In this document: piece by piece, positions 45,633 through 55,719 of the stretch
How positions within the stretch are numbered: the stretch's first letter is position 1
Layout: every line of letters starts with the position of its first letter
Assembly: GCA_949752795.1 (NCBI GenBank)
Contig: OX457056.1
Location: 93,828,942 to 93,892,941, forward strand
From: Hyperoodon ampullatus
Lineage: Eukaryota; Chordata; Mammalia; Artiodactyla; Ziphiidae
Length of the DNA: 64,000 nucleotides
Reading direction: 5' to 3'
Translations under genes and position numbers: made by a program
The notes under the pieces: generated by a model
Database searches by the model: none
What the model was told of the DNA's origin: nothing
The model's input: only the letters and a program-made list of their open reading frames with translations

Positions 45633-45926
45633 CGGGCTTCCCTGGTGGCGCAGTGGTTAAGAATCCGCCTGCCAATGCAGAGGACATGGGTTTGATCCCT
45701 GGTCTGGGAAGGTCCCACATGCCGCGGAGCAGCTAAGCCCGTGCGCCATAACTACTGAAGCCCACGCCCCTAGAGCCTGTGCTCCGCAACAGGAGAAGCC
45801 ACCGCAATGAGAAGCCCACGCACCACAACTGAGTAGTCACCGCTTACCGCTACTAGATAAAGCTTGTGCGCAGCAAAGAAGACCCAACGCAGCCAAAAAT
45901 AAATAAATTAATTAATTAAACAAACA
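45633..45926 (+). mobile_element. CHR-type SINE, long subtype
   Basis: About 294 bp including the long 3' domain ('cagcaaagaagacccaacgc') and an AAATAAAT tail. 13-bp TSD 'aagaatcctgggt' at 45620-45632 and 45927-45939. Faces the 45020 copy in inverted orientation. Confidence 0.95.
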
Positions 45927-45939
45927 AAGAATCCTGGGT

Positions 45940-46856
45940 AGTAGTCCTTTCTCCACTCCCTATTCAAGGCAAGATTTGGACTCTTGCTTTTCCCTTCCCA
46001 CAGCTTCTGACCCCATCAGTGTGGTTTCCTGTTTCTGGCCTTGCCCCCAACCCTTTGAATCTGATGCAGAGCCAGGTTTTCTGGTTTCACCAGTCGGGGC
46101 TTACCAGTGCCTCCCTTACATGTTCCCCAGGAGTGAGGTCACGAAGGGTGAATTGAAGGCCATGCAAGGTATGCCAGCCTAGAGAAGAGAGATAGAGGAA
46201 AACTACTGTTTGCAGGCACATGGACATCCCCACAGAACACCCCAAACCAGGGGGGACTAGGATGAGACTGGGATTCCCATGAGCGGAGGAAGCAGGGAAT
46301 TAGGTTTTTGTTCCAGTTATTGTCATCCTCCTGGTCTACTGAGGCTGGCCTGACATGGAAGAACACTCATAACAGACGTATGCTCAGTGCCTACCCAGTT
46401 CTCAGTATAAAGTAGGTCCTCATTAAATGTTTGTTGAAAAAATAGCACAAATATGTATATTTAAAGAACAGTTCATCTTCCCTTTTTCCATAGTCATAAG
46501 AATGATGAGAATTTGACCACTAGATAAGATATTGAAATGTGAAAAAGTCAACCAACAAGTGGAGGGAGAGGAGGTGGGTCTTTGTTCTATGGGAAATCAA
46601 GGGACTAGCTAGATTGGGCTGATGCTTGGGGACTGTGTCTTCTAGACAAACCCTCCCTTGTGAATTGGTCCTTATAATTTCAGTCCTAAGATGTTCAGTG
46701 GTGGAGTGAGTTTCAGCTCTTTAAATGCTTGTAAAAATACTAGGCAGGGTTAGTGCTGGATCTGGTATTGGCACAAATTTTTGTTTGTTTGCTTGTTTGT
46801 TTGTAACAGAATGCTGAGGATTATTTTATTAACTAGCTTGTAGGTAGCTCTTTTTT
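45940..46856. other. Mostly unique
   Basis: An L2/MIR tail at 46385-46440 ('aagtaggtcctcattaaatg'). Otherwise nothing. Confidence 0.4.
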
Positions 46857-48559
46857 TTAAAAAACATCTTTATTAGAGTATAATTGCTTTACAATGATCT
46901 GTCAGTTTCTGCTTTATAACAAAGTGAATCAGTTATACATATACATATGTCCCCATATCTCTTCCCTCTTGCATCTTCCTTCCTCCCACCCTCCCTATTC
47001 CACTCCTCTAGGTGGTCACAAAGCACCGAGCTGATCTCTCTGTGCTATGCGGCTGCTCCCCACTAGCTATCTGTTTTACGTTTGGTAGTGTATATATGTC
47101 CATGCCACTGTCTCACTTTGTCCCAGCTTACCCTTCCCCCTCCCTGTATCCTCAAGTCCATTCTCTAGTAGGTCTGTGTCTTTATTCGCGTCTTGCCCCT
47201 AGGTTCTTCTGACCATTTTCTTTTTTTTTTTTTTTTTTTTAGATTCCATATATATGTGTTAGCGTACGTTATTTGTTTTTCTCTTTCTGACTTACTTCAC
47301 TCTGTATGACAGGCTCTAGGTCCATCCACCTCACTACAAATAACTCAATTTCATTTCTTTTTATGACTGAGTAATATTCCATTGTATATATGGGCCATAT
47401 TTTCTTTATCCATTCATCTGTTGATGGACACTTAGGTTGCTTCCATGTCCTGACTATTGTAAATAGAGCTGCAATGAACATTTTGGTACATGTCTCTTTT
47501 TGAATTATGGTTTTCTCAGGGTATATGCCCAGTAGTGGGATTGCTGGGTCATATGGTAGTTCTATTTGTAGTTTTTTAAGGAACCTCCATATTGTTCTCC
47601 ATAGTGGCTGTATCCATTTACATTCCCACCAACAGTGCAAGAGGGTTCCCTTTTCTCCACACCCTCTCCAGCATTTATTGTTTGTAGAACTTTTGATGAT
47701 GGCCATTCTGACTGGTGTAAGATGATATCTCATTGTAGATTTGATTTGCATTTCTCTAATGATTAATGATATTGAGCATTCTTTCATGTGTTTGTTGGCA
47801 ATCTGTATATCTTCTTTGGAGAAATGTCTATTTAGGTCTTCTGCCCATTTTTGGATTGGGTTGTTTGTTTTTTTGATATTGAGCTGCATGAGTTGCTTGT
47901 ATGTTTTGGAGATTAATCCTTTGTCAATTGCTTCATTTGCAAATATTTTCTCCCATTTTGAGGGTTGTCTTTTCTCCTTGTTTATGGTTTCTTTTGCTGT
48001 GCAAAAGCTTTTAAGTTTCATTAGGTCCCATTTGCTTATTTTTGTTTTTATTTCCATTTCTCTAGGAGGTGGGTCAAAAAGGATCTTGCTGTGATTTATG
48101 TCATAGAGTGTTCTACCTATGTTTGCCTCTAAGAGTTTGATGGTGTCTGACCTTTCATTTAGGTCTTTAATCGATTTTTAGTTTATTTCTGTGTATGGTG
48201 TTAAGGAGTGTTCTAATTTCATTCTTTTACACGCAGCTGTTCAGTTTTCCCAGCACCACTTATTGAAGAGGGTGTCTTTTCTCCACTGTATATTCTTGCC
48301 TCCTTTATCAAAGATAAGGTGACCGTATGTGCGTGGGTTTATCTCTGGGCTTTCTATCCTGTTCCATTGATCCATATTTCTGTTTTTGTGCCAGTACCAT
48401 ACTGTCTCAATTACTGTAGCTTTGTAGTATAATCTGAAATCAGGGAGCCTGATCCCTCCAGCTCCGTTTTTGTTTCTCAAGATTGCTTTGGCTATTCGGG
48501 GTCTTTTGTGTTTCCATACGAATTGTGAAATTTCTTGTTCTAGTTCTGTGAAAAATGCC
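46857..48559 (-). mobile_element. Younger L1, 5'-truncated
   Basis: 1.7 kb of antisense L1: 3' end at 46857 ('aaacatctttattagagtat'), 3' UTR to about 47268, then the ORF2 C-terminal third up to an abrupt edge at about 48559 inside ORF2 ('gttctgtgaaaaatgcc'). No TSD was found at the two edges. The 3' UTR subtype differs from that of the 27-32.9 kb L1. Confidence 0.9.
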
Positions 48560-48570
48560 TGACGCAAAAT
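47269..48570 (-). pseudogene. L1 ORF2p C-terminal fragment
   Basis: A 262-codon open segment (48057-47269) reads as the ORF2p C-terminal region, from [19 protein letters not shown] through the Cys-rich [18 protein letters not shown] to a terminal [13 protein letters not shown]. Upstream, 48570-48241 is again open ([20 protein letters not shown]) but stops at WCWEN, where a Trp codon has become TGA. The stretch between is broken by further stops. With no endonuclease or RT it cannot act. The long surviving frame means it is younger than the 27-33 kb copy. Confidence 0.88.
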
Positions 48571-49079
48571 TTTGAAGGTATTATCACCTTGAAAACTAAC
48601 ATCAACTATAAACAGTGTTGCCATAACAATATTAAACAAATAGAAAATTGCTTAAATCCTTTTGAGGGAAAGCAATGCATTTACATACCTCTCCTTAGAG
48701 AAAGCATAAATATAAGTGATAATTGAATGTGCGTGGGTGTGGAATAACCATTTTTCATGAAATCATAATGCTCAGGAAAATAAATACTGAGGCTGAAACC
48801 AAGTCAACTTCCGGCAAACATTTGCCTCCAAATGCATGTGTGACCTCCTCTCCGTTGTCCTTCCCCATTTTCTTCCTGACAGAGACACATGTTGAAATGT
48901 AGGCGTGGTGAAAACTCAACTCATCATCAATAAGGCTATTGGCCCATAAATATCTGTCCTCAAATAAACAGAAAACCCTACCTAGAAAAAAAAAAAAAGA
49001 AAATATGGAAGAGGGGAAAGGGCAGGATAGAGCACAGATCTGACTCGATTTTTAGGACATTATCATCCAATGGCTTATT
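48560..49079. other. Unclassified; possibly outer part of the ERV remnant
   Basis: No gene. An A12 run near 48985. The boundary with the retroviral remnant is unclear. Confidence 0.35.
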
Positions 49080-49163
49080 CTGTGCCAAGACGTGTACTGG
49101 CCATCACAAAACCTATGCTTCACGAAGACTTCCATCAACAAATTTGCATAATGCCTTACTTAC

Positions 49164-49360
49164 ATGCATAGAATTCCATATAGCATTGCTTCTGACCAAG
49201 GAACTCAGTTCTCAGGGAAAAAAAATTGTGACATGGGGTTCATACCATGGAATTCACTGGTCTCACAATGTATCCCATCACTCAGGAGTAGATGGCCTTA
49301 TAGAAAGTGCAGTGGCCTGTGGAAGACTCAGTTACAGCCCAGTTTGGGAGAATAACCTGA
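49164..49360 (+). pseudogene. Decayed integrase core (ERVL-type)
   Basis: One frame shows IPYSIASDQGTQF, containing the second catalytic Asp (codon 49194-49196). The frame is then lost in an A-run near 49218-49226. A different frame carries GVDGLIES with the catalytic Glu (49303-49305). The two halves are therefore separated by a frameshift. The first catalytic Asp was not located. Confidence 0.7.
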
Positions 49361-49929
49361 AGGTCAGAGTTCTAGTTAATAGGATGCTGCATATGCTTTG
49401 AATCAGTTACCAATGTGTTTCTCCCAAAGCCAGAACATATAGGTCCAGGATCAAGGGTAGAAGTGGGAGTGGCTTTTCCCACTGTGGCACCTAATACCTA
49501 CTCACAGCATGTTTTGCTTTCTGTCCCTGAAACTTTGGGCTCTTCTGGTTCAGAGGTCCAATGTCATAATGGAGAAACGCTTCCACCTGGTGACACAAAA
49601 CTGCTGCACTGGTTTGGAAGTTGACACTCTGCCAATCGGTCATTTGGGGCTCCCCCTCCTGCTGAACTAGCAAGGGCAGAAGGGGGTTTCTGTGTTGGTA
49701 GATCCTGATTATATACTGAGACATCAGTTTTCTACAACACAAGACCTTTATCTAGAACCCAAGGGATTCTCCAAGGTACTATGTAGTACATCCACGTTCA
49801 GTTGTAAAAGGTAATGAAAAAGATATCATCTATAGCGAGAGCAAGAAGTTACCATTTTTGTATGGAAATTTAAACCTGTTGGGAAAGTGTGTACAGTAGC
49901 TGAATAGGCAAGGGAGTGACCTGTGCTCC

Positions 49930-50425
49930 AAAGCTACCTTTCTATATTCTGCTCAGTGATGTGAGGGCTGTATGGCTCTTTTGACAGTTGGCTCCTGGTT
50001 ATGTTCTGCCAATAGGGGGCACTAGTGGGATACCAGAAAGCTGGAATTGGGGTAGGGTGAAGACCTGCTGCTCCTACAAACATTGACTCACAGGGACCCT
50101 TCACCCTAGCGTTGACGGGGTTCATCCAGTTTCAGCGCTGCCTAAAGCAGCCTCATTGCACCCTCTTACAGGTACAAGCATAACCAAGTCTCTTCCCTGG
50201 AGCACCTAGGTTTTGCTAATCCCACCTCCTTCTCTTTGTTTCCTCAGCCTCAAGAGTAGTTGCTACTTTCACCGGTATGACATTAGTTACTTCGATGGTC
50301 CCTTTTTATTCCTTCAGCCCTCTCACATCTGTGTGATCAATTCTCCATCTTAAATTTCTTCTGTTGAAATTTCAAATGTGGTTTTTGTTTTCCTGCCTGG
50401 ACCCTGACTGATACCCAGCCTTAGA
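49930..50425 (+). repeat. LTR-like segment following the ERVL remnant
   Basis: Blocks 'gcctcattgcaccctcttac', 'gtttcctcagcctcaagagt' and 'gtgtgatcaattctccatct', ending 'ggaccctgactgatac'. Probably a 3' LTR, but family and exact ends are uncertain. Confidence 0.45.
50009..50023 (+). promoter_or_regulatory. CTCF-like motif
   Basis: ccaatagggggcact matches the CTCF core CCASYAGRKGGCRSY with one mismatch. It lies in the LTR-like segment of the ERVL remnant. Motif only. Confidence 0.45.
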
Positions 50426-50429
50426 AGGA

Positions 50430-51365
50430 AGCTCAAGATTATGTGACATTTCAGTTATTATCAATTTTTTCAGAAAGATTCATTAGGACACTCAGTTACA
50501 AAAAAGAGGCGGGGGGCATTTTTAAGTAAGTTTAATATGGAATTACTATTGTTCAAAGGCCACTATCCAAATAGGAATGGGAGAAATTCCTGTGAATGCC
50601 TGCTGGAAAATAAATTCATTTTATTAAAATGTCTTCCTCTTTGTATTTGGAGGTTAAAGAAATGATAGAATTTATTATTCCACCAAACAATTTCACTTAT
50701 TTTGGGTAAATTGCACTAAATGTGGTTTAATTACTGTGTCCAGAATAGCATTTCACATCTGTGGCCCCAAAAGCTATTATTGCTATGGACCTGAGGGACA
50801 AAGAAATAGAGCCCTCTTGTGGCCAATCTGAATACTACATCCCCCAGCAGTTCAACATTGATTGTACTAACATCTTGATCTTGGAAATTAACATTTCTGA
50901 TCTTTGAACAGAAAGATATCATACAGATCGTGCCCTGGGTCGCCAAGAAACAGAAAAGAAGCCTACTATCCAGAGAAATAATGCCCGTGCCTTTTGGCAC
51001 TACACAAACATAACATAAAAACACTTATAAACTTGTAAACAAGGTCATTAATAAATGCCCAATTTTTTAAGTAGTAAGTAGAGGGAGTGAGAATAGGTTT
51101 GAGATCAAAAGAGATACTTAGATCCCTCACGTGGCAGGGGTCTTAACAGAAACCACAGTAATTTCCTTCTGAATTGGTTCTCCACACAAGAAAGGCCCCC
51201 GGGCGTTACAGGGAGGAAAACTCAATAAATGTGGCAAGAGTTTGATGTGCAGGTGGAATGTGATGAAATATGCACATTATCTTTTGTGGCAAAGACAAGA
51301 GAACCCAGTGAAGAGAAGTGTTAGAGACCTCTCAGGACAAACTGGAGAGAGAGGGGGCATGGAAG
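50430..51365. other. Unique sequence
   Basis: No repeat recognised. Contains the reverse CTCF-like motif at 50811. Confidence 0.4.
50811..50823 (-). promoter_or_regulatory. CTCF-like motif, reverse orientation
   Basis: The reverse complement reads gccacaagagggc, one mismatch to the CTCF core. It faces the motif at 50009. Confidence 0.35.
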
Positions 51366-51369
51366 CGTG

Positions 51370-51515
51370 GAGCATTTACACTTGGCAGTTGGATGGCACT
51401 GGGTTCAAATGCCATCTTAGCACATACTAGCTGTGTGACTTAGGGCAAGTTGTCCAACCTCTCTGATTCTCAGCTTCCCATCTGTACAATGGATATAACA
51501 ACATCTGCTTCAAGA
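51370..51515 (+). repeat. MIR
   Basis: 'actgggttcaaatgccatct', 'agctgtgtgacttagggcaa' and 'cccatctgtacaatggatat'. Confidence 0.85.
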
Positions 51516-51691
51516 TAATGTATAATGTCATAGTCCAGGGCACATGCTTCAGAGCCAAGCTCCCTGGTTTCAAATCCTGACCCCGCCACTTACTATGTGA
51601 CCTTAGGCAAGTTATTTAACCTCTCTGTGCCTAAGCCATAAAATGGGTTAAAATAGTTCTGACGTTTCAGGGTTGTTCTGAAGATTAAACG

Positions 51692-51693
<2 letters not shown>

Positions 51694-51737
<44 letters not shown>
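51694..51737. repeat. (AT)n microsatellite
   Basis: About 44 bp of AT within the MIR. Confidence 0.96.
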
Positions 51738-51739
<2 letters not shown>

Positions 51740-51800
51740 AAACACTTAGAGCAGGCATCTCAGATGAATTTGCCATCATTACTACTGTTTAAAGTGTTTT

Positions 51801-51995
51801 GGGACTTCCCTGGTGGTCCAGTGGTTGGAACTTCGCCCTCCAATGCAGGGAGTGAGGGTTTGAACCCTGGTTGGGGAGCTAAGATCCCACATGCCTCGCG
51901 GCCAAAAAACCAAAACGTGAAACAGAAGCAATACTGTAACAAATTTAATAAAGACTTTAAAAAAATGGTCCACATTAAAAAAAAATCTTTTAAAA
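51801..51995 (+). mobile_element. tRNA-derived SINE, third subtype, copy 2
   Basis: 'acttccctggtggtccagtg' head and 'acagaagcaatactgtaaca' / 'aatttaataaagactt' tail, as in 35673-35845. TSD 'aaagtgtttt' / 'aaagtgtctt' (51791-51800 and 51996-52005). Confidence 0.9.
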
Positions 51996-52064
51996 AAAGT
52001 GTCTTAAGATACCTTCCACGTGATAAACACACAATAAATGTTAGTTTTATTATTGGCTGTAAAT

Positions 52065-52519
52065 CATCACAGGCAATTTACTTGTTATCTATTCCCTACC
52101 TCCTTCTTTTCCTATTAAGTAGAGTCATGTGAAATTGCCATTTTTAAGGTGAAAAATACCTGAATGCAGTAATTTCTTGGTTTGTTGGAATACAGACCAG
52201 TGCTTGTCACCGTGTCACATTGAGGGTTATTGGCAAGAGATGGAGGAATAAAATAGAGCTTTCTGTCCACATTTATACCACTGAGCCCAGGAGTCCTTTC
52301 CCCACCTGCGACGATAAGCCCCTTGAGCAGAATAAGTGAGCTTAGTCCCCCCAGCTCCTGTTCGAGTCCCTGGGAAGGAGGAAGAGGAAGCGATGGTATC
52401 TGTACCAATTAGAGCCCGGCCTGGGAAACAGAATCCATCCCAGGTAGTTTTAATAGGAGGAACCTTTATATAGAGAACTAGTTACAAAGGTGTTGGAAAA
52501 GGTTAAAAGCCACATAGGA
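52065..52519. other. Unique to repeat-like
   Basis: 52395-52519 ('gaacctttatatagagaact', 'agttacaaaggtgttggaaa') looks like an old dispersed repeat. The name was not recognised. Confidence 0.35.
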
Positions 52520-52648
52520 GGGCTTCCCTGGTGGCACAGTGGTTGAGAGTCTGCCTGCCGATGCAGGGGACACGGGTTCGTGCCCCGGTCCGGGAAGATC
52601 CCACATGCCGCGGAGTGGCTGGGCCCGTGAGCCATGGCTGCTGAGCCT
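52520..52648 (+). mobile_element. CHR-type SINE lacking its 3' end
   Basis: The head is intact (A box 'tggcacagtgg', B box 'gggttcgtgcc'), but the SINE stops at 'gctgagcctgc' and joins a G/C-rich sequence ('caggggcagggcagggcccc'). There is no A tail and no TSD. Confidence 0.9.
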
Positions 52649-52649
52649 G

Positions 52650-53405
52650 CCAGGGGCAGGGCAGGGCCCCGGCAGGAGAAGAAACGATGCAGGGCTGCCC
52701 AGCCACTCCCAGAACTGCCCCCACCCAAAGCAGACAGGAAGGAGGGGGACCTCTCTTCCTTTTGCTCCCTGGTCTCCTGCCCACCCCTCCACCCCCCCGC
52801 CGCCGGGCTGAACCGAATCATTCTCCTTTGGCAAAGGGGCATGGAGTTTTCAGGGCCTAGCCCCTTGAATACAGAGAAGAGCAGGAAAAAACAGAAACAG
52901 ATTTGAGAACAGAGAGGCAAATGCCAGTCTGGAGAAGCAGTAGCTGGGAGGAGAAAGAAGGGAAAAGAATGGGCGGTGGCAGGGCCCATGACATAAAATC
53001 CGACTGCTGCCGTTTTGTCTCTGGTGCTTCAGCATCTTCTTCATCTAATCAAGGTAGAATCCTGACACTTTGCTACTCTAGCCATGTAATTCCAAATAAA
53101 AACGGTGGGAACCACAGTAATCTGTCTTTGGTGACTTCATAAGATGCAGAGGGGCACAGGCAACCCAGGCAAGAAACCTCGGGTTGACTTATGACCTCCA
53201 GGCGGAGAGGTTAAAAAACCTGCACTGCACATTCTTTGCCTGCACCCTTTTTTCCTGGTGCCAAGTTCAGGGCCACAGAGCTGGACTTCAGGAAGAGACT
53301 CCTCATCTTAGAAGTTACCTCCTCCAAAACTATGGAAATAATGGAATGCCACGTGGTAGCCTGGATTGAATGCTGGAACAGAAAGGGGCATTCGTGGAGA
53401 AAGTG
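52650..53405. other. Unclassified
   Basis: A G/C-rich start (with C7 and CCGCCGCCG near 52795), then 'gaatacagagaagagcagga'. It may continue the old repeat seen before the SINE. No gene. Confidence 0.35.
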
Positions 53406-53409
53406 GGTA

Positions 53410-53935
53410 AAGTATTCAGGCAATAGGACTGTTAATTTCTTATTAGAAATTTTGTTTGTTTGTTTGTTTATGGCTGTGTTGGGTCCTTGTTGTTGCGCCT
53501 GGGCTTTCTTTAGTTGCGGCGAGCAGGGGCTACTCTTCGTTGTGGTGCGCGGGCTTCTCATTGTGGTGGCTTCTCTTGTTGCAGAGCACGGGCTCTAGGC
53601 ATGTGGGCTTCAGTAGTTCTGGCATGTGGGCTCAGTAGTTGTGGCGCACAGGTTTAGTTGCTCTGCGGCATGTGGGATCTTCCCGGACCAGGGCTCGAAC
53701 CCGTGTCCCCTGCCTTGGCAGGTGGATTCTTAACCACTGCACCAGCAGGGAAGTCCAGGATTGTTAATTTCTTAGTTTAACCAATGTTAATGTCTTAATT
53801 TTGACAAATGTACTATGGATACGTTAGATGTTAACATGAGAGGGAGCTGGGTGAAGGGTATATGCGAATGTTCTGTACTATTTTCTCTTCTGTAGATCTA
53901 AATTTATTTTTTTAAAAACACATTGTTATGACCTC
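53410..53935 (+). mobile_element. Old L1 3' end split by a SINE
   Basis: 'ttaattttgacaaatgtact', 'gttagatgttaacatgagag' and 'gagctgggtgaagggtatat' match an L1M 3' UTR. The SINE at 53443-53756 lies inside. Confidence 0.7.
53443..53756 (-). mobile_element. CHR-type SINE, long subtype
   Basis: About 314 bp in antisense including the long 3' domain. 18-bp TSD with one mismatch ('aggactgttaatttctta' 53425-53442, 'aggattgttaatttctta' 53757-53774). Confidence 0.95.
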
Positions 53936-53993
53936 CTCCAGAATGGCTTCTTCCCTTAGCTTCAGCAGGCAGCTCCAGCTAACACAGTGAGGC

Positions 53994-54029
53994 ACCACCA
54001 AGGGGAAGCTGACCACCAAGGGGAAGCTG
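53994..54029. repeat. Exact 18-bp tandem duplication
   Basis: accaccaaggggaagctg repeated twice without mismatch or spacer. Confidence 0.97.
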
Positions 54030-54414
54030 ACCCCCTCCCCTAACCCCCATAACAGCAGTATACACATCCAGGAGAGTGTCGGAAAGCCCATATCTGGGAA
54101 AGACTTTCGTAGAACTTTTCATTACTGGTAAAAAGCATGAATTCATAACAGTAGCCTATGCACAAAGCATGATTAACTCATGTTGTGACCACAACCATGC
54201 TGTTGTTCTCAGGGATTTTTGTTATACCCCCTTTGGCTAAGGCAATGAACTGGGTGATGTTCAAACTTAATGGACAAAGTTCATGCTCTAAACAAGTTCC
54301 TAAGTCAAGACCAACCATAGTACTGGGTTATTTATAAATGAACTGACCTCATATAGACACTCACTCATCTTTTAAAGTTGCCTTAGATAACTTCTAGAAA
54401 AAGCAGAGTACAGC

Positions 54415-54461
<47 letters not shown>

Positions 54462-55110
54462 CTAGTTTAGGAAGGGGTTTGACTCAACAGCACGGAAGTG
54501 CGAATTGACTTTTTTCCATTGTCCTCTATCAAAGTGCCCATTTTCCCACTGGGCAGTGGCTCACTTTAAGCCATCTCAGTCCAATTCTGTAACTTTTCAT
54601 TCACTTTTGGTAATTACAACCGTCTCATTCTGGTTACCAAGACTTCGTTCTGTGCATTTGAAATTTTCAATATTGTATTTAATTCAAAGTTGCCTCCCCT
54701 ACCCCCCGACTCCTCCTCTGCCTTTCTCCTCCGCTCTCTTTCGAAAAGTTACTCCTCCGGCATTGATCTGAGAAGAAAGAGGCAGGGGGTGGGGAAAGGC
54801 TCTCTTGAAGACTGGTTTACCCCCTTTCTGTAAACTCCTGGCCACTAATGTAGCTTCTAAACTGTAGACTCCTCTGTGGTTACAGATGGAAACGGTAACA
54901 GTCCTTAATAAAGAGACACGACTCCATTGACTTCTGATCCACGAATGCTGGTCCTACATCTGCATTCCCCGACAGAATGTGCTTCTATGGTCGTCACTCT
55001 GGCAGTTCCTGGCAAGCCTGTGGCCCCCAGTCTCACATACCATCTGCAGCCCTAATCCACAGGCTCAGTACATCTTCGGGGCCCCTCAGGGAGCTGCACC
55101 CGTGTAATCT
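54030..55110. other. Unique stretch with a CA tract
   Basis: No gene or transposon recognised besides the (CA)n. Confidence 0.4.
54418..54460. repeat. (CA)n microsatellite
   Basis: About 43 bp of uninterrupted CA. Confidence 0.97.
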
Positions 55111-55719
55111 TTGGTCCTTCATCTCTGCCTGGCTATGCCCTGCTCAGATGAGGGAGGTCAGGAAGTGTGGTGTCTGCTCCCCAGGACAGGGAATGTCACC
55201 CCTTCTGACAGAACTCATAATTCAGTAAGTAATTTGGGGGTTTGCCTTCTCTGCACTTTGGGGACAGGACCCATTCATGCTCACCCACCCATCCTCCAGG
55301 GGAAGGCAGAGGTGAGGAAATGGCCTCTCTTTCTTGTACTCCCCAAAGGAAGTTTGGCCTCGACCTCCAGCTTACATCTCTCCACAGTATGGGACCTAAC
55401 TCCAGTCACCCCTGGAACTGCAGAGTCTTACACCAAGAATGATCTCTTATTTGAACTTGGCCCTGGAAAACACAGAGGTTTCTCCCACCAGGAGACCTGT
55501 GTGTGGGCTCCAGAGCAGAACAAGATCTCAGTCGGAGCCTCCCACCAGACTCCTGGGCACACATGTGTAAATACATTCTTACATGAAACAGCTGCCCTGT
55601 CCATAAGACTGACCTCTACGGCTCCAAGGACGTATTCTTTGAGATGCACTGTGTATGCTATAGATCTCTCCCACTTTGACATTTCTTTGAACTTCATGAA
55701 TTATTTTTTGCTCTTTTAA
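55111..55719 (+). CDS. Hypothetical 202-codon open frame, probably chance
   Basis: The longest open frame outside recognised repeats. It begins MVLHLCLAMPCSDEGGQ and ends NFMNYFLLF. No signal peptide, no convincing membrane span, no repeated or Cys-patterned motif and no recognised family. A G/C-balanced sequence of 64 kb read in six frames is expected to give about one such frame by chance. No splice sites or promoter were evident around it, and smaller frames overlap it in another frame and on the other strand. Kept because a lineage-specific exon cannot be excluded. Confidence 0.1.
   Translation: MVLHLCLAMPCSDEGGQEVWCLLPRTGNVTPSDRTHNSVSNLGVCLLCTLGTGPIHAHPPILQGKAEVRKWPLFLVLPKGSLASTSSLHLSTVWDLTPVTPGTAESYTKNDLLFELGPGKHRGFSHQETCVWAPEQNKISVGASHQTPGHTCVNTFLHETAALSIRLTSTAPRTYSLRCTVYAIDLSHFDISLNFMNYFLLF

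Larger units (their letters stand above)
49080..50425 (+). pseudogene. Endogenous retrovirus remnant, ERVL-type (pol end plus LTR-like 3' part)
   Basis: Recognisable retroviral traces in the sense direction: integrase at 49164-49360, then a region resembling the dUTPase that ERVL elements carry after integrase (about 49555-49790), then an LTR-like segment ending 'ccctgactgatac' near 50424. The integrase and dUTPase order is the ERVL hallmark. No gag, protease or reverse transcriptase was seen upstream. Multiple stops and frameshifts show complete loss of function. Confidence 0.65.
51535..52060 (+). repeat. MIR split by a SINE, with internal (AT)n
   Basis: 'ccctggtttcaaatcctgac', 'gcaagttatttaacctctct', then an AT tract, a SINE at 51801-51995 and the MIR tail 'aataaatgttagttttatta'. 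Second MIR in tandem with the one at 51370. Confidence 0.82.

Noticed and set aside
52450..52989. 179-codon minus-strand open frame
   Set aside because: It is a fusion of SINE antisense sequence with G/C-rich flanks at the truncated SINE, with two other frames also open across the same stretch.
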